Positions 9,174-18,342 are shown, numbered from the stretch's first letter. The stretch: DNA of 64,000 nucleotides from Sheuella amnicola (GCF_010499255.1 NZ_JAAGRN010000001.1:124001-188000), one strand, 5' to 3'. Made by a program: numbers and translations. Notes: generated from the letters alone by a model not told the origin.

Positions 9174-9941
9174 ATGGCGCTTTTCAATTACAGGGTCGAA
9201 TATTCGCGTCAGTCCTACACTGGCGAAATGACTCTGGCTGCTTCTTCCGAACCCTATCAGTGGTTAAGCACTCAATCACCAACCTATCTCAATCCAGCAG
9301 AGCAGCGCATGCTGGACGGTATGACGTCTGATCGCAGAAGAGAAAGCTATCTGCGTGGACGCTGGGCGGCAAAAAGCGCATTGATTTCAGCCTTCGGGGG
9401 TAATGCTGTCCAGTGGGCCATATTGCCAGGGGTGTTTGGCCAGCCCATTGCCCAATTTCTCGAGCGGTCTCATCCTCCGGTGACGTTGTCGATTAGCCAT
9501 TCCGATTCGGGTGCGCTCGCGTTGGTCGCTCCTGCAGCCTGGCCTGCAGCGGTCGATTGCGAAGCGATCTCGGAGCGCAATCTGGATGCGATCGAGTCTC
9601 AACTCACTCGTGATGAAAGGCAAAGTGCCCTCAATCAGTCTGAAGTCGCGTACATCGCTGCCCTGACCATGATGTGGTCATTGAAGGAATCCGCCTCGAA
9701 AATACTTGGCGGAGGTTTGGCAATTGATTTGGGGGCATTGGAACTGACGGATTGTGTCTTTTCGGACAACGCGGAATTAAAAGCCAAATTTTTGAAAATG
9801 GCCCATTTACAGGGCGTTGCGCGCACCCGAAATACCTGTGTGTCATCCGTAGTCTTCCCGGAATCAAGTAAGATCAATAACCTGATCGCTCCTTTATTAG
9901 TCCGCGAAACTGAAATACTTTCCGGCGACTTAATACCTTGA
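9174..9941 (+). CDS. 4'-phosphopantetheinyl transferase superfamily protein (Sfp-like)
   Basis: Moves the phosphopantetheine arm of CoA onto a serine of a carrier protein. The motifs of the Sfp/AcpT superfamily are present: RGRWAAK (residues 61-67), SISHSDSGALAL (~106-117), the Mg-binding VDCE (Asp128, Glu130) and WSLKESASK (168-176, with Glu172 and Lys176). At 255 residues it is two-domain Sfp length rather than single-domain AcpS. It overlaps the next gene, an MFS transporter, by TTGA. No polyketide or non-ribosomal peptide synthetase is in the window, so the carrier-protein partner is unknown; fatty-acid ACP is possible. Confidence 0.85.
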   Translation: MALFNYRVEYSRQSYTGEMTLAASSEPYQWLSTQSPTYLNPAEQRMLDGMTSDRRRESYLRGRWAAKSALISAFGGNAVQWAILPGVFGQPIAQFLERSHPPVTLSISHSDSGALALVAPAAWPAAVDCEAISERNLDAIESQLTRDERQSALNQSEVAYIAALTMMWSLKESASKILGGGLAIDLGALELTDCVFSDNAELKAKFLKMAHLQGVARTRNTCVSSVVFPESSKINNLIAPLLVRETEILSGDLIP

Positions 9942-11176
9942 ACTTATTTGGCCTGCTGATAATTGGACTTGGCGCTTCGCTTGCGCCTTTGGATTTTTCC
10001 GTCAATATTGCTTTTCCCGCAATTACCGATGCTTTTGGTATTGCGACTCAGGATATTCGCTGGATTGCTCTGTGTTACGTCGTAACGTATGGCAGCCTTG
10101 TGATCTGGTTTGGTGCGATTGGAGATCGGGTCGGTCATTTGAAGGTATTTCGCTGGGGGTTGATTCTGGCGGCAGTATCAACCGTTCTCTGTGCCTTATC
10201 CCCGACTTATCCCTGGCTTGTGGTTGCTCGGATTTTGCAAGGTGTGGCGATGGCATTACTGTTGTCGTGTTCCCCTGCATTAATTATCGCGATGTTTCCA
10301 GCGGATCAACGCACCCGTGCCTTGTCGGTTTATGGTGGCTTGACGGCATTGTCGGGAGTGATGGCACCGGTGATCGGAGGTTACTGCATTGAATGGATGG
10401 GATGGGCCGGCGTTTTCTGGTTTCGTATTCCTATCGCTTTAGTGGCTTTATTTTCCTTGCCTTTGATTCATGCACATTTCAGGCAGCCAAGGTTCGCTCG
10501 TTCATCCGTCGAAGTATCCAGATCGACTTTGGTGATTCTCTTTGATGTGTTCAAAAATGGTCAGAATTTTGGCTGGATCAATCTGGCCAATGTCATCATT
10601 CAATTGTGCAGCTTTAGTGTTCCACTTATTCTTCCTTATTATCTAACGCGCGTTGCCTTGTGGAGTCCGACTGAAACCGGAGGTGTTTTGGCCATTTGGG
10701 CAAGCGGGACTTTGATCGGTTCTTTTTTTGCAGGCTTGGTTATCAAAAGACTGGGTGTTCATCAGACTGCATTTATGTCCGCCTGGCTGAGCATCCTGGG
10801 CCTAGTATTTGTCGCGTTCTGGACTGCACAGGTCTCTTTGCCTGTCATGCTTATCAGCATCATGATGCAGGGCATTGGACTTGGATTGTTTCAAGTCGCC
10901 TATACGGATTGGGTCGTGGCCGAGCTGCCGATCACCTCGCGCGGCGTTGCCGGCAGTTTGACGGTGTTGACGCGTACTCTGGGCATCATTACCGGAGCTT
11001 TGTTGTGGTTATGGGTGCTTGACCATGGCCAGATGCTGGGCCTACAGGATGGGCTCAGTCCAAAGCAGGCTTTTATGAATGGATTCCGACAACTATACTT
11101 GGTCGCCATCCTGATTGCAGGTGGTTTTTTTGCCGCGAGCGGTTTCCGTTTCTGGAAACGCGATTCCAGACAATGA
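9938..11176 (+). CDS. MFS transporter (drug/metabolite exporter type)
   Basis: Major facilitator superfamily permease of 412 residues with about 12 hydrophobic segments. The loop 2-3 signature appears as GAIGDRVGHLKVF, and the motif C-like segment GGLTALSGVMAPVIGGYCIEW near residue 140 suggests an antiporter-type exporter. It uses a TTG start that overlaps the stop of the phosphopantetheinyl transferase (TTGA); no ATG exists in frame near the N-terminus, and the first residues MNLFGLLIIGLGASLAPLDF already form helix 1. The pairing suggests export of a product made on a carrier protein, but the substrate is unknown. Confidence 0.85.
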   Translation: MNLFGLLIIGLGASLAPLDFSVNIAFPAITDAFGIATQDIRWIALCYVVTYGSLVIWFGAIGDRVGHLKVFRWGLILAAVSTVLCALSPTYPWLVVARILQGVAMALLLSCSPALIIAMFPADQRTRALSVYGGLTALSGVMAPVIGGYCIEWMGWAGVFWFRIPIALVALFSLPLIHAHFRQPRFARSSVEVSRSTLVILFDVFKNGQNFGWINLANVIIQLCSFSVPLILPYYLTRVALWSPTETGGVLAIWASGTLIGSFFAGLVIKRLGVHQTAFMSAWLSILGLVFVAFWTAQVSLPVMLISIMMQGIGLGLFQVAYTDWVVAELPITSRGVAGSLTVLTRTLGIITGALLWLWVLDHGQMLGLQDGLSPKQAFMNGFRQLYLVAILIAGGFFAASGFRFWKRDSRQ

Positions 11177-11208
11177 CGGCATTGTCGTTCAGAAATCCTC
11201 CAATCATA

Positions 11209-12159
11209 TTAAATGTCTTCGTCTTGGTGCTTTAACCAGCGCTTGAGTCCTGCATTGCTTTCTATTTCCGTCATGTCTTCTTTTAGTCCGATGATGTCGC
11301 TCTGTAAATCTCGCTGTTTTTTGGTCAGATGCGATTTGAGGGCCGATTCGGTAATTGATACGGCAGACGGCAAGACAAATTCCGCAACGGTTTCAAATTC
11401 CAGATCCCTGATTTCTTGTTGGAGTGCTGAGATTCTTTGCTCGATCAAACCGGTCAGGGCATAGATATTATTTCGGGCAAGTGTCGCTGCAATCTGGTTC
11501 TGCGTCATGTCGGCCTTGATTTGCAACTGCAGCAGAGAAAATAAATCCCCTCGACCATAGGCAGTGTTGGCTTGGCTCATCAGATCAGTTTTGCGTTTTT
11601 TAGTTTCCGGATCACTTTCGCGGTCAGGATGCAAAACGCTGGCGAGTTGCCGATATAGTGTCCTCAAGCTTGCCTGAATATCGATATCGCCTTGATCGAA
11701 TTCGGGCGCGTTTTGATCCGATTTTTTGTTTTTGCGTTTTTGTCTTCTTTCTTTAGCCTTTGCCTTGGCTTCAGCCTGTTTTCGCATGCGTTCGATGCTT
11801 GCGTGAAGTACGTCATCGATATTGTCGAACTCGTCTTCTTCGTCTAGCGATTCGCCCATCATCCGTTCAAAATAAGCCTGTGCCTCGGCAGCCTGAGCCT
11901 TTTCGATTTCGGTGAGCGTTTCCTCGCTATATTTATCGTGCAATGCCCGCATATCGGCGTCACCTTGCATGGCGAACTCTTTTGCTGTTCTGCAGATAAT
12001 TCGTTGAACCATACGCTGTTGTTTGGCGCTTAATCCTCCTTCGGATAAGCGTTTGTCCAGCATCATTGTAATGGCGCGCTTCAGGCCGGATTTACGATTT
12101 TGTAATGGACGCAGCACACCCCAGTAGGCGACACGATGCGTGTCAACCAGCGTGCGCAT
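11209..12159 (-). CDS. J-domain (DnaJ-like) protein of unknown function
   Basis: Soluble protein with an internal to C-terminal J-like domain: LYRQLASVLHPDRESDPETKKR carries the HPD tripeptide used by J proteins to stimulate Hsp70. The region before it is very acidic, then rich in Lys/Arg/Ala (KAKAKERRQKRKNKK-type coiled helix). The C-terminal part is predicted helical. The first ATG is at 12159, but the same frame stays open for about 43 more codons up to a TAA. The extra sequence looks coding (TPLVTLFETPPDLPADQG, then FADLVEQAQNLAHKLAAM), so translation may begin at ATT 12273 or ATC 12276. It follows the RND operon on the same strand but across a 200-bp gap; a functional link is not evident. 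Confidence 0.75.
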   Translation of the reverse strand: MRTLVDTHRVAYWGVLRPLQNRKSGLKRAITMMLDKRLSEGGLSAKQQRMVQRIICRTAKEFAMQGDADMRALHDKYSEETLTEIEKAQAAEAQAYFERMMGESLDEEDEFDNIDDVLHASIERMRKQAEAKAKAKERRQKRKNKKSDQNAPEFDQGDIDIQASLRTLYRQLASVLHPDRESDPETKKRKTDLMSQANTAYGRGDLFSLLQLQIKADMTQNQIAATLARNNIYALTGLIEQRISALQQEIRDLEFETVAEFVLPSAVSITESALKSHLTKKQRDLQSDIIGLKEDMTEIESNAGLKRWLKHQDEDI

Positions 12160-12281
12160 CGCGGCCAGTTTGTGTGCCAGATTTTGTGCCTGTTCTACAA
12201 GATCGGCAAACGTCCCCTGATCAGCCGGTAAATCCGGCGGGGTTTCGAATAGAGTGACTAATGGCGTATTAATGATAAGAA

Positions 12282-12307
12282 AACCGGTTTAATTAAGACA
12301 ACCGGTT
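12282..12307. repeat. Two AACCGGTT palindromes, 18 bp apart, upstream of the J-domain gene
   Basis: AACCGGTT occurs at 12282-12289 and 12300-12307. Read on the minus strand, each copy continues as a direct repeat (AACCGGTTGTCTTA and AACCGGTTTTCTTA) with an 18-bp period. The pair lies just before the upstream end of the J-domain reading frame. It could be an operator for a dimeric regulator bound on one face of the helix, or part of the 3' end of the RND operon transcript. A nearby inverted repeat (CTGAAGA/TCTTCAG, around 12328-12352) lacks a T-run. Confidence 0.4.
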
Positions 12308-12371
12308 ATTTTACTTGTCTTCAGCCTGAAGATGCCACGCGCGTCTTCAGTGAAATCAGGTCCTTTTGTCT

Positions 12372-13985
12372 TTAGTCCTGGTTCTGGGCAACATTCAGGT
12401 CGAATGGCAAGGGATTGGTATCAGGTACCTTTGCTTCCGGACCATTCCACCATCCGCCACCTAGTGCCTGAAAGAGCGCGGCAGAATCCCCCAGGCGATT
12501 CGCCTGAGCCTGTGTTGAGTTTAGTAGTGCTTGCTGATATGTTTGTTGGGCATTAATCAATGCTAAACGATCGAGATAACCATTCGCATGCTGCCGTTGA
12601 GTTAGGTCGTAAGCGCGTTTTGACGACACTGTCAGGTCGTCTGCCACTTCAACCGCACGTGTATCGGCTTCGATTGCGTGAAGCGTGTCAGCCACGTTCT
12701 GGAATGCTGTCAGCACGGTGGATCGATATTGTGCCGCCGCTTGTTTCATTGTCTCGCTCGCGGCGAATTCTCGTGCCTTGAGGGTGCCACCATCGAAAAT
12801 CGGTTGTGCGATACCAAGAACCAAATCGAAGAACATTCCGCTACTGCTCCAGAACATCTGGTTGAAGTTCGCGGCAGTGCCTCCCAGTGATCCATTGATG
12901 AGAATCTGAGGCAGACGAGCCGCACGCGCCACACCAATCTGGGCGTTTGCGGCGCGAAGCTGTTCCTCAGCGACTTTGACGTCAGGTCTTTGTTCGACCA
13001 ATCGGGCAGGCAAGGTGAGGGGAAGCTCTCGCGGAAGCTTCAGCTCATCCAAAGCGAAACCAGGTATTGGCTTGTCTTGCGTCAGTCCGGCCAGAACGCG
13101 CAGCAGGTCGCGATTCTGTTCGAATTGTTTTTGCAACGGCGGTAACTGTTGACGAACTTGTCCAAGTGCACTTTGTTGCATGGATAGCTCAAGTTGCGAG
13201 GCGAAGCCGGCGTTTTTCTGGCGCTGCACCAGTACGACTGCAGCTTGATTGGCGTCGATCATATCTTTTGTGATCGCGATCTGCTGTCTGAGCATGGCGT
13301 CCTGAATCGCTGCGGCCACAATATTGGTGGCCAGCGTCACATAAGCTGCTTGCAGTTGATATTTTTGAGCATTGGCAAGCGCCTGCGTCGACTCGACCGC
13401 CCGCCGGTTCGCACCGAATACATCCGGCACAAAACCCACCGTTAACTGAGCAGTTTGAAAGTTATAAATCGTCGCGCCGTTGTAGGGAGGGGTGCCGCCT
13501 TCGCTTGCAGGTGTTCCTTGATAGCCGCTGATTACGGATCCATCTCCCTGAATTCCAGGCGCATTCGAGCTCAGGTTGCCGGGAAGCTTGGTACGAGACG
13601 GGGTATAGCCGGCGCCAATTGTCGGATAGAAAAAGCCTTGCTGAGCCGCCACATTTTGCTGCGCCGCATTTAATGCGCGCTGTGCAACCTCAATTGTCGG
13701 ATTTGCCTTGAACGCATCTTCGATTAGCGTATTGAGCTTTGGGGATTGGAAAAGTGTCCACCAATCGTTGCGGATATCGGCTTCAATGGCAAATTTTTGA
13801 GCTGTGATACTGGACGTTTTAGATGATTGGCCGGACTCTGACTGAGCTGTGACCGAGCCAACGGCGTAACCGCTGGACTCGGCAAGTTTAGGGCGGGCAT
13901 AGTCCGGACCTACGGCACAACCCGCTAACGTCATACACACCAGTACAGTTGTGAGTTTGGGCGAGCTGGCAAATTTATTGATCAT
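12372..13985 (-). CDS. Outer-membrane factor of RND efflux system (NodT family lipoprotein)
   Basis: TolC-like channel protein of 537 residues, third gene of a minus-strand RND operon. The N-terminal lipoprotein signal ends in TLAGCAVGPDYARP, with the lipidated Cys followed by the VGPDY motif typical of NodT-type factors. Two repeated outer-membrane-efflux domains follow, with the characteristic LVEQRPDVKVAEEQLRAANAQIGVARAARLP segment, and the C-terminus ends in SAALFQALGGGW. Its start overlaps the end of the RND pump by 11 bp, consistent with co-translation. It should form the outer-membrane exit duct of the complex. Confidence 0.9.
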   Translation of the reverse strand: MINKFASSPKLTTVLVCMTLAGCAVGPDYARPKLAESSGYAVGSVTAQSESGQSSKTSSITAQKFAIEADIRNDWWTLFQSPKLNTLIEDAFKANPTIEVAQRALNAAQQNVAAQQGFFYPTIGAGYTPSRTKLPGNLSSNAPGIQGDGSVISGYQGTPASEGGTPPYNGATIYNFQTAQLTVGFVPDVFGANRRAVESTQALANAQKYQLQAAYVTLATNIVAAAIQDAMLRQQIAITKDMIDANQAAVVLVQRQKNAGFASQLELSMQQSALGQVRQQLPPLQKQFEQNRDLLRVLAGLTQDKPIPGFALDELKLPRELPLTLPARLVEQRPDVKVAEEQLRAANAQIGVARAARLPQILINGSLGGTAANFNQMFWSSSGMFFDLVLGIAQPIFDGGTLKAREFAASETMKQAAAQYRSTVLTAFQNVADTLHAIEADTRAVEVADDLTVSSKRAYDLTQRQHANGYLDRLALINAQQTYQQALLNSTQAQANRLGDSAALFQALGGGWWNGPEAKVPDTNPLPFDLNVAQNQD

Positions 13986-16900
13986 GACTGTCAGCCTCCT
14001 CGGAGAAATTGCCGAACAATTTCAGAGCGGCTGGCAAAATTAAAAGCATGAAAATTGTTCCGGTGAGAATGCCGCCCACAATCACGCAAGCAAAAGGGCG
14101 ATTCGTCTCACTTCCAATACCCTGGGACAGCGCAGCAGGAAGCAATCCAAGTCCTGCCATCAGGGCCGTCATCAAAATCGGACGCAGTCGCGAGACCGCC
14201 CCCTCCAAAATCGCATTGGCCGATGTTTCGCCATCGCGTAGCCTGAGCAGGACTTCCTCAGCCATGATGACGCTGTTTTGAACTGAAATTCCCGCAACAG
14301 CAATAAAGCCGACAGCAGCGGATACCGAAAGGTTCAGTCCGCCTAATGCCAGTGCGGCAAGTCCGCCAATCAGGGTGAAGGGAAGCATGCCGATCACCAG
14401 GCTAGCAAGCCTGATCGAACGGAAGGCCCAGAACAGTAGCGAGAAGATCAATAAAACCGTCAAAGGAATAATCACCATCAATCTCTTGGCGGCTCGTTGC
14501 GAATTCTCGAACTGGCCCCCCCAGCTTAGTTGGTAGCCGGGAGGTAGCTTGACTTGCTCAGCGACTTTTTTCTGAGCTTCGGCAACAAAGCTGCCTTGAT
14601 CCCGACCGATCAGATTGACTTTGACGATGACGATGCGTGAACCAGCTTCCCGAAGAATCCGTGATGCGCCCTCGCGAACTTCGATATTTGCAACTTCACC
14701 AAGAGAAATGGTGCCTGTGCCGTTACCGACCTGTGTACCGGGTAGATCAAGTTGAAGGTTCGCAATCGCATCAATGCTATTGCGATGTTGGGGATCCATG
14801 CGCACAACGACATCAAAACGTTTGTCTGCATCGTAAAAGCCAGTGACCGATGCACCTGACATGGCCTGGGTCACCAGAGCACTGACATCCGCGATCGAGA
14901 TGCCATAACGGGCCAGTTTTGCACGATCAGGGATCACGACGATTTCCGATTGGCCTCCGATTTTTGATGCTTCGACGTCTGTTGCGCCGCGAATGCCCTG
15001 AATGACCGATACGACTTGAGCTGCTTTTTCTTCAAGGATTTCAAGCTTATTGCCGGTAATCTTGGCGACGATTTCGCCCCTGAATCCCGATAAGGATTCT
15101 TCGACGTTGTCCTGTATCACCTGAGAAAAATTGGTCGAGATTCCGGGAATGACAGACAGCGCCTTTGACATGCTGCTGACAAGTTGCTCTTTGTTATCGA
15201 AACGCCATTGATCTCTTGGTTTCAGATCGATCAGGTTTTCAAGATTGTTGGGACCCTTGGGGTCGGATCCATCATCCGGGCGTCCAACCTGGGATATAAA
15301 CCGCGACACTTCCGGATATTCGAGAAGTTTGGCTCTGACCAGACGTTCTACCTCTTTAGTATTTTCAAGCGATGATGATGTGGGCAAGGTGATGCTGAGC
15401 CAAATATTGCCTTCATCCAGCTTGGGCATAAATTCGCTACCCATGCGCGTGGCCAAGGCGAAAGTCACGACGACCGGGATGCTTGAATAAAGTATCGCCT
15501 TCTTCGCATTGGCCATCACGTAGATCACAATCTGACGATAGCGATCCTGCAGACTGTCGAGCCAGGGCTTGTGTTTTTCAACCAAGGGTTTCCATTGCAC
15601 GACATAGGCAAGCAGGGTGGGTAGCAGTGTGAATGTGAGCAGTACAGCGCCGATCAGGGCGAATGTCAGAGTCAGTGCAACCGGTGTAAAAATCTTTCCT
15701 TCTACCCGCTGAAAGGTAAAGATCGGTACGAATGCCAGAATGATGATTGCCTTGGAAAACAGCACAGGGCGAGACATATCTGAAAGGGTTCTGTGCAAGG
15801 CATGCATGCGCTGACTGGCTGCGGCTCTGGGTGACGCCTCACTCGAACCTGTATGCATGAGGCGAACCATGAGCGCTTCGACGATGACCACCGCACTGTC
15901 GATGATGATGCCGAAATCGACCGCCCCCAATGAAATCAGGTTGGCTGAGACACCAAGTGAATTCATCAGGATAAAAGCGAAAAGCAGGGCGAGCGGAATG
16001 ACCGCGGCCACCACCATGGCAGCAATCCAGCTGGACAGAAACAACACCAGCACAGCAAAAACGAGCAAGGCACCGACGATCAGATTGTGAATCACTGTTG
16101 AAACAGTATGCGAAACCAGTTCGGTTCTATCGTAAATCGGGGTGATTTTTACGCCCTCAGGCAGTTTGTGCTGCAATTGTTCAATACGCTCTTTGAGCGC
16201 TGCGTTTATTTTTGATGGATTGCCGCCTTTTGTCATCGAGACAACACCTTCAATCACGCTGTCCTGATTGTCCACTGCGACGATGCCGTAACGCGGGCGT
16301 TCGGATTCGGTGACTTTGGCGACATCGCCAACAGTAATCGACTGGCCTTGACGGGCCGCGATGACGACCTTGCGAATGTCGTCCAGACTGTTGAACAGAC
16401 CTGATGAGCGCACAACCAGTGAGGCGTCGCCAAGGCGAACCATTCCGCCACCTGCGGTGCTGTTGCCGTTGCCTATCGCCTGGCTCAGTTGACTCAGGGT
16501 GATCTGGTATTTGCGCAAGGCCAAAGGATCCACATTGATATGGAACTCTTTGATGGCTCCGCCAAAACTGACAATATCGGCAACGCCGGGAGTCATTCTC
16601 AAGGCGGGGCGGACAACCCAGTCCTGAATAGTCCTGATTTCGGTATCGTTGTATCCGGGAGCGACAATAGAGTAGCGATAGACTTCACCCACTGCTGTCG
16701 ACAAAGGGGCGAGTTGAGGTTGCACGCCTGTTGGCAGAGAGACTGTCGACAGCTTCTCCATTGTTTGCTGTCTGGCGAAGTAATTATCTGTTCCCTCGGC
16801 AAAAGTCAGCGTGACAATCGACAGACCGGTCATGGTGACAGATCGGATGTTTGTCAGATTCGGAATGCCAGCCACCTCACGCTCAATCGGTAAGGTCACT

Positions 16901-17091
16901 GTCCGTTCCATGTCTTCGGGAGCCTGGCCTGAGAGCTGGGAAATCACCCTGACTTGAACGTCTTGCACATCGGGAAACGCTTCGATAGGTAGATTCGATA
17001 ACGCATAGCCCCCAAAACCGATCAGCGCGGCCACCAGGACGAGCACAAACACGCGTTGTGTCATCGCAAAAACAATGAGACGGTCAATCAT
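13975..17091 (-). CDS. Heavy-metal-efflux-type RND transporter (CzcA-like)
   Basis: Proton-driven inner-membrane pump of 1038 residues. The N-terminus MIDRLIVFAMTQR and the motif SNLPIEAFPDVQDVQV are typical of the HME-RND family. The TM4 motif DFGIIIDSAVVIVE places Asp392, Asp398 and Glu405 with exactly the spacing of the CzcA proton/metal residues (Asp402, Asp408, Glu415 in CzcA), although the Gly after the second Asp is Ser and the final Asn is Ala. It lies between the membrane-fusion protein (adjacent, sharing position 17091) and the outer-membrane factor (11-bp overlap). Divalent cation export (Co, Zn, Cd or Ni) is the family expectation; the exact metal cannot be read off. Confidence 0.88.
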   Translation of the reverse strand: MIDRLIVFAMTQRVFVLVLVAALIGFGGYALSNLPIEAFPDVQDVQVRVISQLSGQAPEDMERTVTLPIEREVAGIPNLTNIRSVTMTGLSIVTLTFAEGTDNYFARQQTMEKLSTVSLPTGVQPQLAPLSTAVGEVYRYSIVAPGYNDTEIRTIQDWVVRPALRMTPGVADIVSFGGAIKEFHINVDPLALRKYQITLSQLSQAIGNGNSTAGGGMVRLGDASLVVRSSGLFNSLDDIRKVVIAARQGQSITVGDVAKVTESERPRYGIVAVDNQDSVIEGVVSMTKGGNPSKINAALKERIEQLQHKLPEGVKITPIYDRTELVSHTVSTVIHNLIVGALLVFAVLVLFLSSWIAAMVVAAVIPLALLFAFILMNSLGVSANLISLGAVDFGIIIDSAVVIVEALMVRLMHTGSSEASPRAAASQRMHALHRTLSDMSRPVLFSKAIIILAFVPIFTFQRVEGKIFTPVALTLTFALIGAVLLTFTLLPTLLAYVVQWKPLVEKHKPWLDSLQDRYRQIVIYVMANAKKAILYSSIPVVVTFALATRMGSEFMPKLDEGNIWLSITLPTSSSLENTKEVERLVRAKLLEYPEVSRFISQVGRPDDGSDPKGPNNLENLIDLKPRDQWRFDNKEQLVSSMSKALSVIPGISTNFSQVIQDNVEESLSGFRGEIVAKITGNKLEILEEKAAQVVSVIQGIRGATDVEASKIGGQSEIVVIPDRAKLARYGISIADVSALVTQAMSGASVTGFYDADKRFDVVVRMDPQHRNSIDAIANLQLDLPGTQVGNGTGTISLGEVANIEVREGASRILREAGSRIVIVKVNLIGRDQGSFVAEAQKKVAEQVKLPPGYQLSWGGQFENSQRAAKRLMVIIPLTVLLIFSLLFWAFRSIRLASLVIGMLPFTLIGGLAALALGGLNLSVSAAVGFIAVAGISVQNSVIMAEEVLLRLRDGETSANAILEGAVSRLRPILMTALMAGLGLLPAALSQGIGSETNRPFACVIVGGILTGTIFMLLILPAALKLFGNFSEEADSHDQ

Positions 17092-18278
17092 TATTTTTCG
17101 CCGGCGCGTGAAATCAGTTCTGCATCGAGAAGCAGGGCACCTTTGGTGACAACCCGCTCATCGCCCTTAAGTCCTTCGCCCACATAGCTGAAGTCGATGC
17201 CGCGTTTGAGCAGCTTGACTTGCCTCAGACTGAATTCGCCCGGCTTGTTTTCGACAAAGACATAGGTGTAAATGCCGCGAATAATCAGTGACTCGTTGGG
17301 TACGCGTACGCCTTGTCCACTGTTTTGCAGAACGGCCGCACGCACGAACATTTCGGGCAGCAATTTACCTTCCTGATTGTCGATGCGCGCAAGCACAGTG
17401 GCGCGACGCGTATTCGGGTTGATTACCTGACCCAGTTGCGTCACTTTGGCTTTAAAAATTTGTTCAGGGTAGGCATCGCTCGTCACGGAGACGTCACTAC
17501 CAATTTTGATTTGACCCAGATAAGTTTCAGGCAGGTCAATATAAAGCCAGAGTCGCTTGGGGTCTGTCACCACGAACAGCGGCGAGGTCATCCCGGGACT
17601 TACTTCTTGTGCTGCCGAGGCATTGCGTTCGGTGACGACGCCATTCATGGGGCTCGCCATGATGACTTTCTGACCGATGATCTTCAGGTCATGCGGGTTC
17701 AGGTTTTTAAGACGCTGTTCGGCTCTAGCTGTTTCGGCTTGGGCCTGGGCATAATCTGCCTGAATCGATTCATAATCCCGGTTCGAGATGGCTTCCCCCG
17801 GTACAAGATCCTTGGCCCTTTTAAGTGCAAGTTGTTTGCGCTTTTCATCAGCACGGGCTTTAGTCACATCTGCTTGCGCCAAACCGAAGTCCGGCGAGTC
17901 GATGACTGCCAGAACTTGCCCAGTTTTAACGATATCGCCCGGGGCGGCCTTGATTTCGAGTATGCGGCCTGAAAAACTGGGGGTGAGACGGGCTGTGACA
18001 TCGTCGTCATAGGATATACGGGCACTCAGTTCATCTGCCATCGGAATGGACGAAAGCGGAATGTCCTGTGACTTGATCAATGCAAGTTGAGGCGCACCAG
18101 TCTCATAGCGAAGTGAGCCCGCAGTGATCACTTCTGGGACAGGAGCATTTTGCGCTGACTTGGCCGGGTTGTTTTTCTTGCCGTCTCCGATGAATAGCCA
18201 AATGGCAATTAGTATCAGCGCAAGAACGAGCAAAACCAGTGCTTTCTGTTTGCCGTTCAAATTTTTAAGCAGTTGCAT
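17091..18278 (-). CDS. RND efflux periplasmic adaptor (CzcB/CusB-like membrane-fusion protein)
   Basis: Periplasmic adaptor of 395 residues and first gene of the HME-RND operon. An N-terminal hydrophobic anchor (ALVLLVLALILIAIWLFI) is followed by a barrel-sandwich/lipoyl-like half motif (SFSGRILEIKAAPGDIVKTGQVLAVIDSP), an alpha-hairpin (residues ~135-190) and the second lipoyl half (VIMASPMNGVVTERNAS). No His- or Met-rich metal-binding N-terminal region is seen. Its start is 264 bp from the divergent TPP-enzyme gene. Confidence 0.88.
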   Translation of the reverse strand: MQLLKNLNGKQKALVLLVLALILIAIWLFIGDGKKNNPAKSAQNAPVPEVITAGSLRYETGAPQLALIKSQDIPLSSIPMADELSARISYDDDVTARLTPSFSGRILEIKAAPGDIVKTGQVLAVIDSPDFGLAQADVTKARADEKRKQLALKRAKDLVPGEAISNRDYESIQADYAQAQAETARAEQRLKNLNPHDLKIIGQKVIMASPMNGVVTERNASAAQEVSPGMTSPLFVVTDPKRLWLYIDLPETYLGQIKIGSDVSVTSDAYPEQIFKAKVTQLGQVINPNTRRATVLARIDNQEGKLLPEMFVRAAVLQNSGQGVRVPNESLIIRGIYTYVFVENKPGEFSLRQVKLLKRGIDFSYVGEGLKGDERVVTKGALLLDAELISRAGEK

Positions 18279-18305
18279 AGGACATCTTTAGGCACAGTCG
18301 AGTTC

Positions 18306-18342
18306 ACCTGAAAAGTCAGGTTTTAATCCACTGCGGATTCTA
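18306..18342 (-). promoter_or_regulatory. Candidate promoter/operator of the HME-RND operon
   Basis: Upstream of the adaptor gene, the minus strand carries a -10-like TAGAAT (complement of 18337-18342) followed, just after the expected transcription start, by the palindrome ACCTGA-AAAG-TCAGGT (18306-18321). The -35 position (GCATAA) is poor, which is common for activator-dependent promoters. No MerR or two-component regulator gene for metal response is adjacent. The prediction is tentative. Confidence 0.3.

Noticed and set aside
12327-12353. CTGAAGA/TCTTCAG hairpin as terminator of the HME-RND operon
   Set aside because: 7-bp stem with an 11-base loop and no T-run on the minus strand; noted only under the nearby repeat.
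17313-17972. 219-residue plus-strand open frame inside the adaptor gene
   Set aside because: Antisense to a well-supported membrane-fusion protein; composition is His/Arg/Phe-rich shadow sequence with no recognisable fold.
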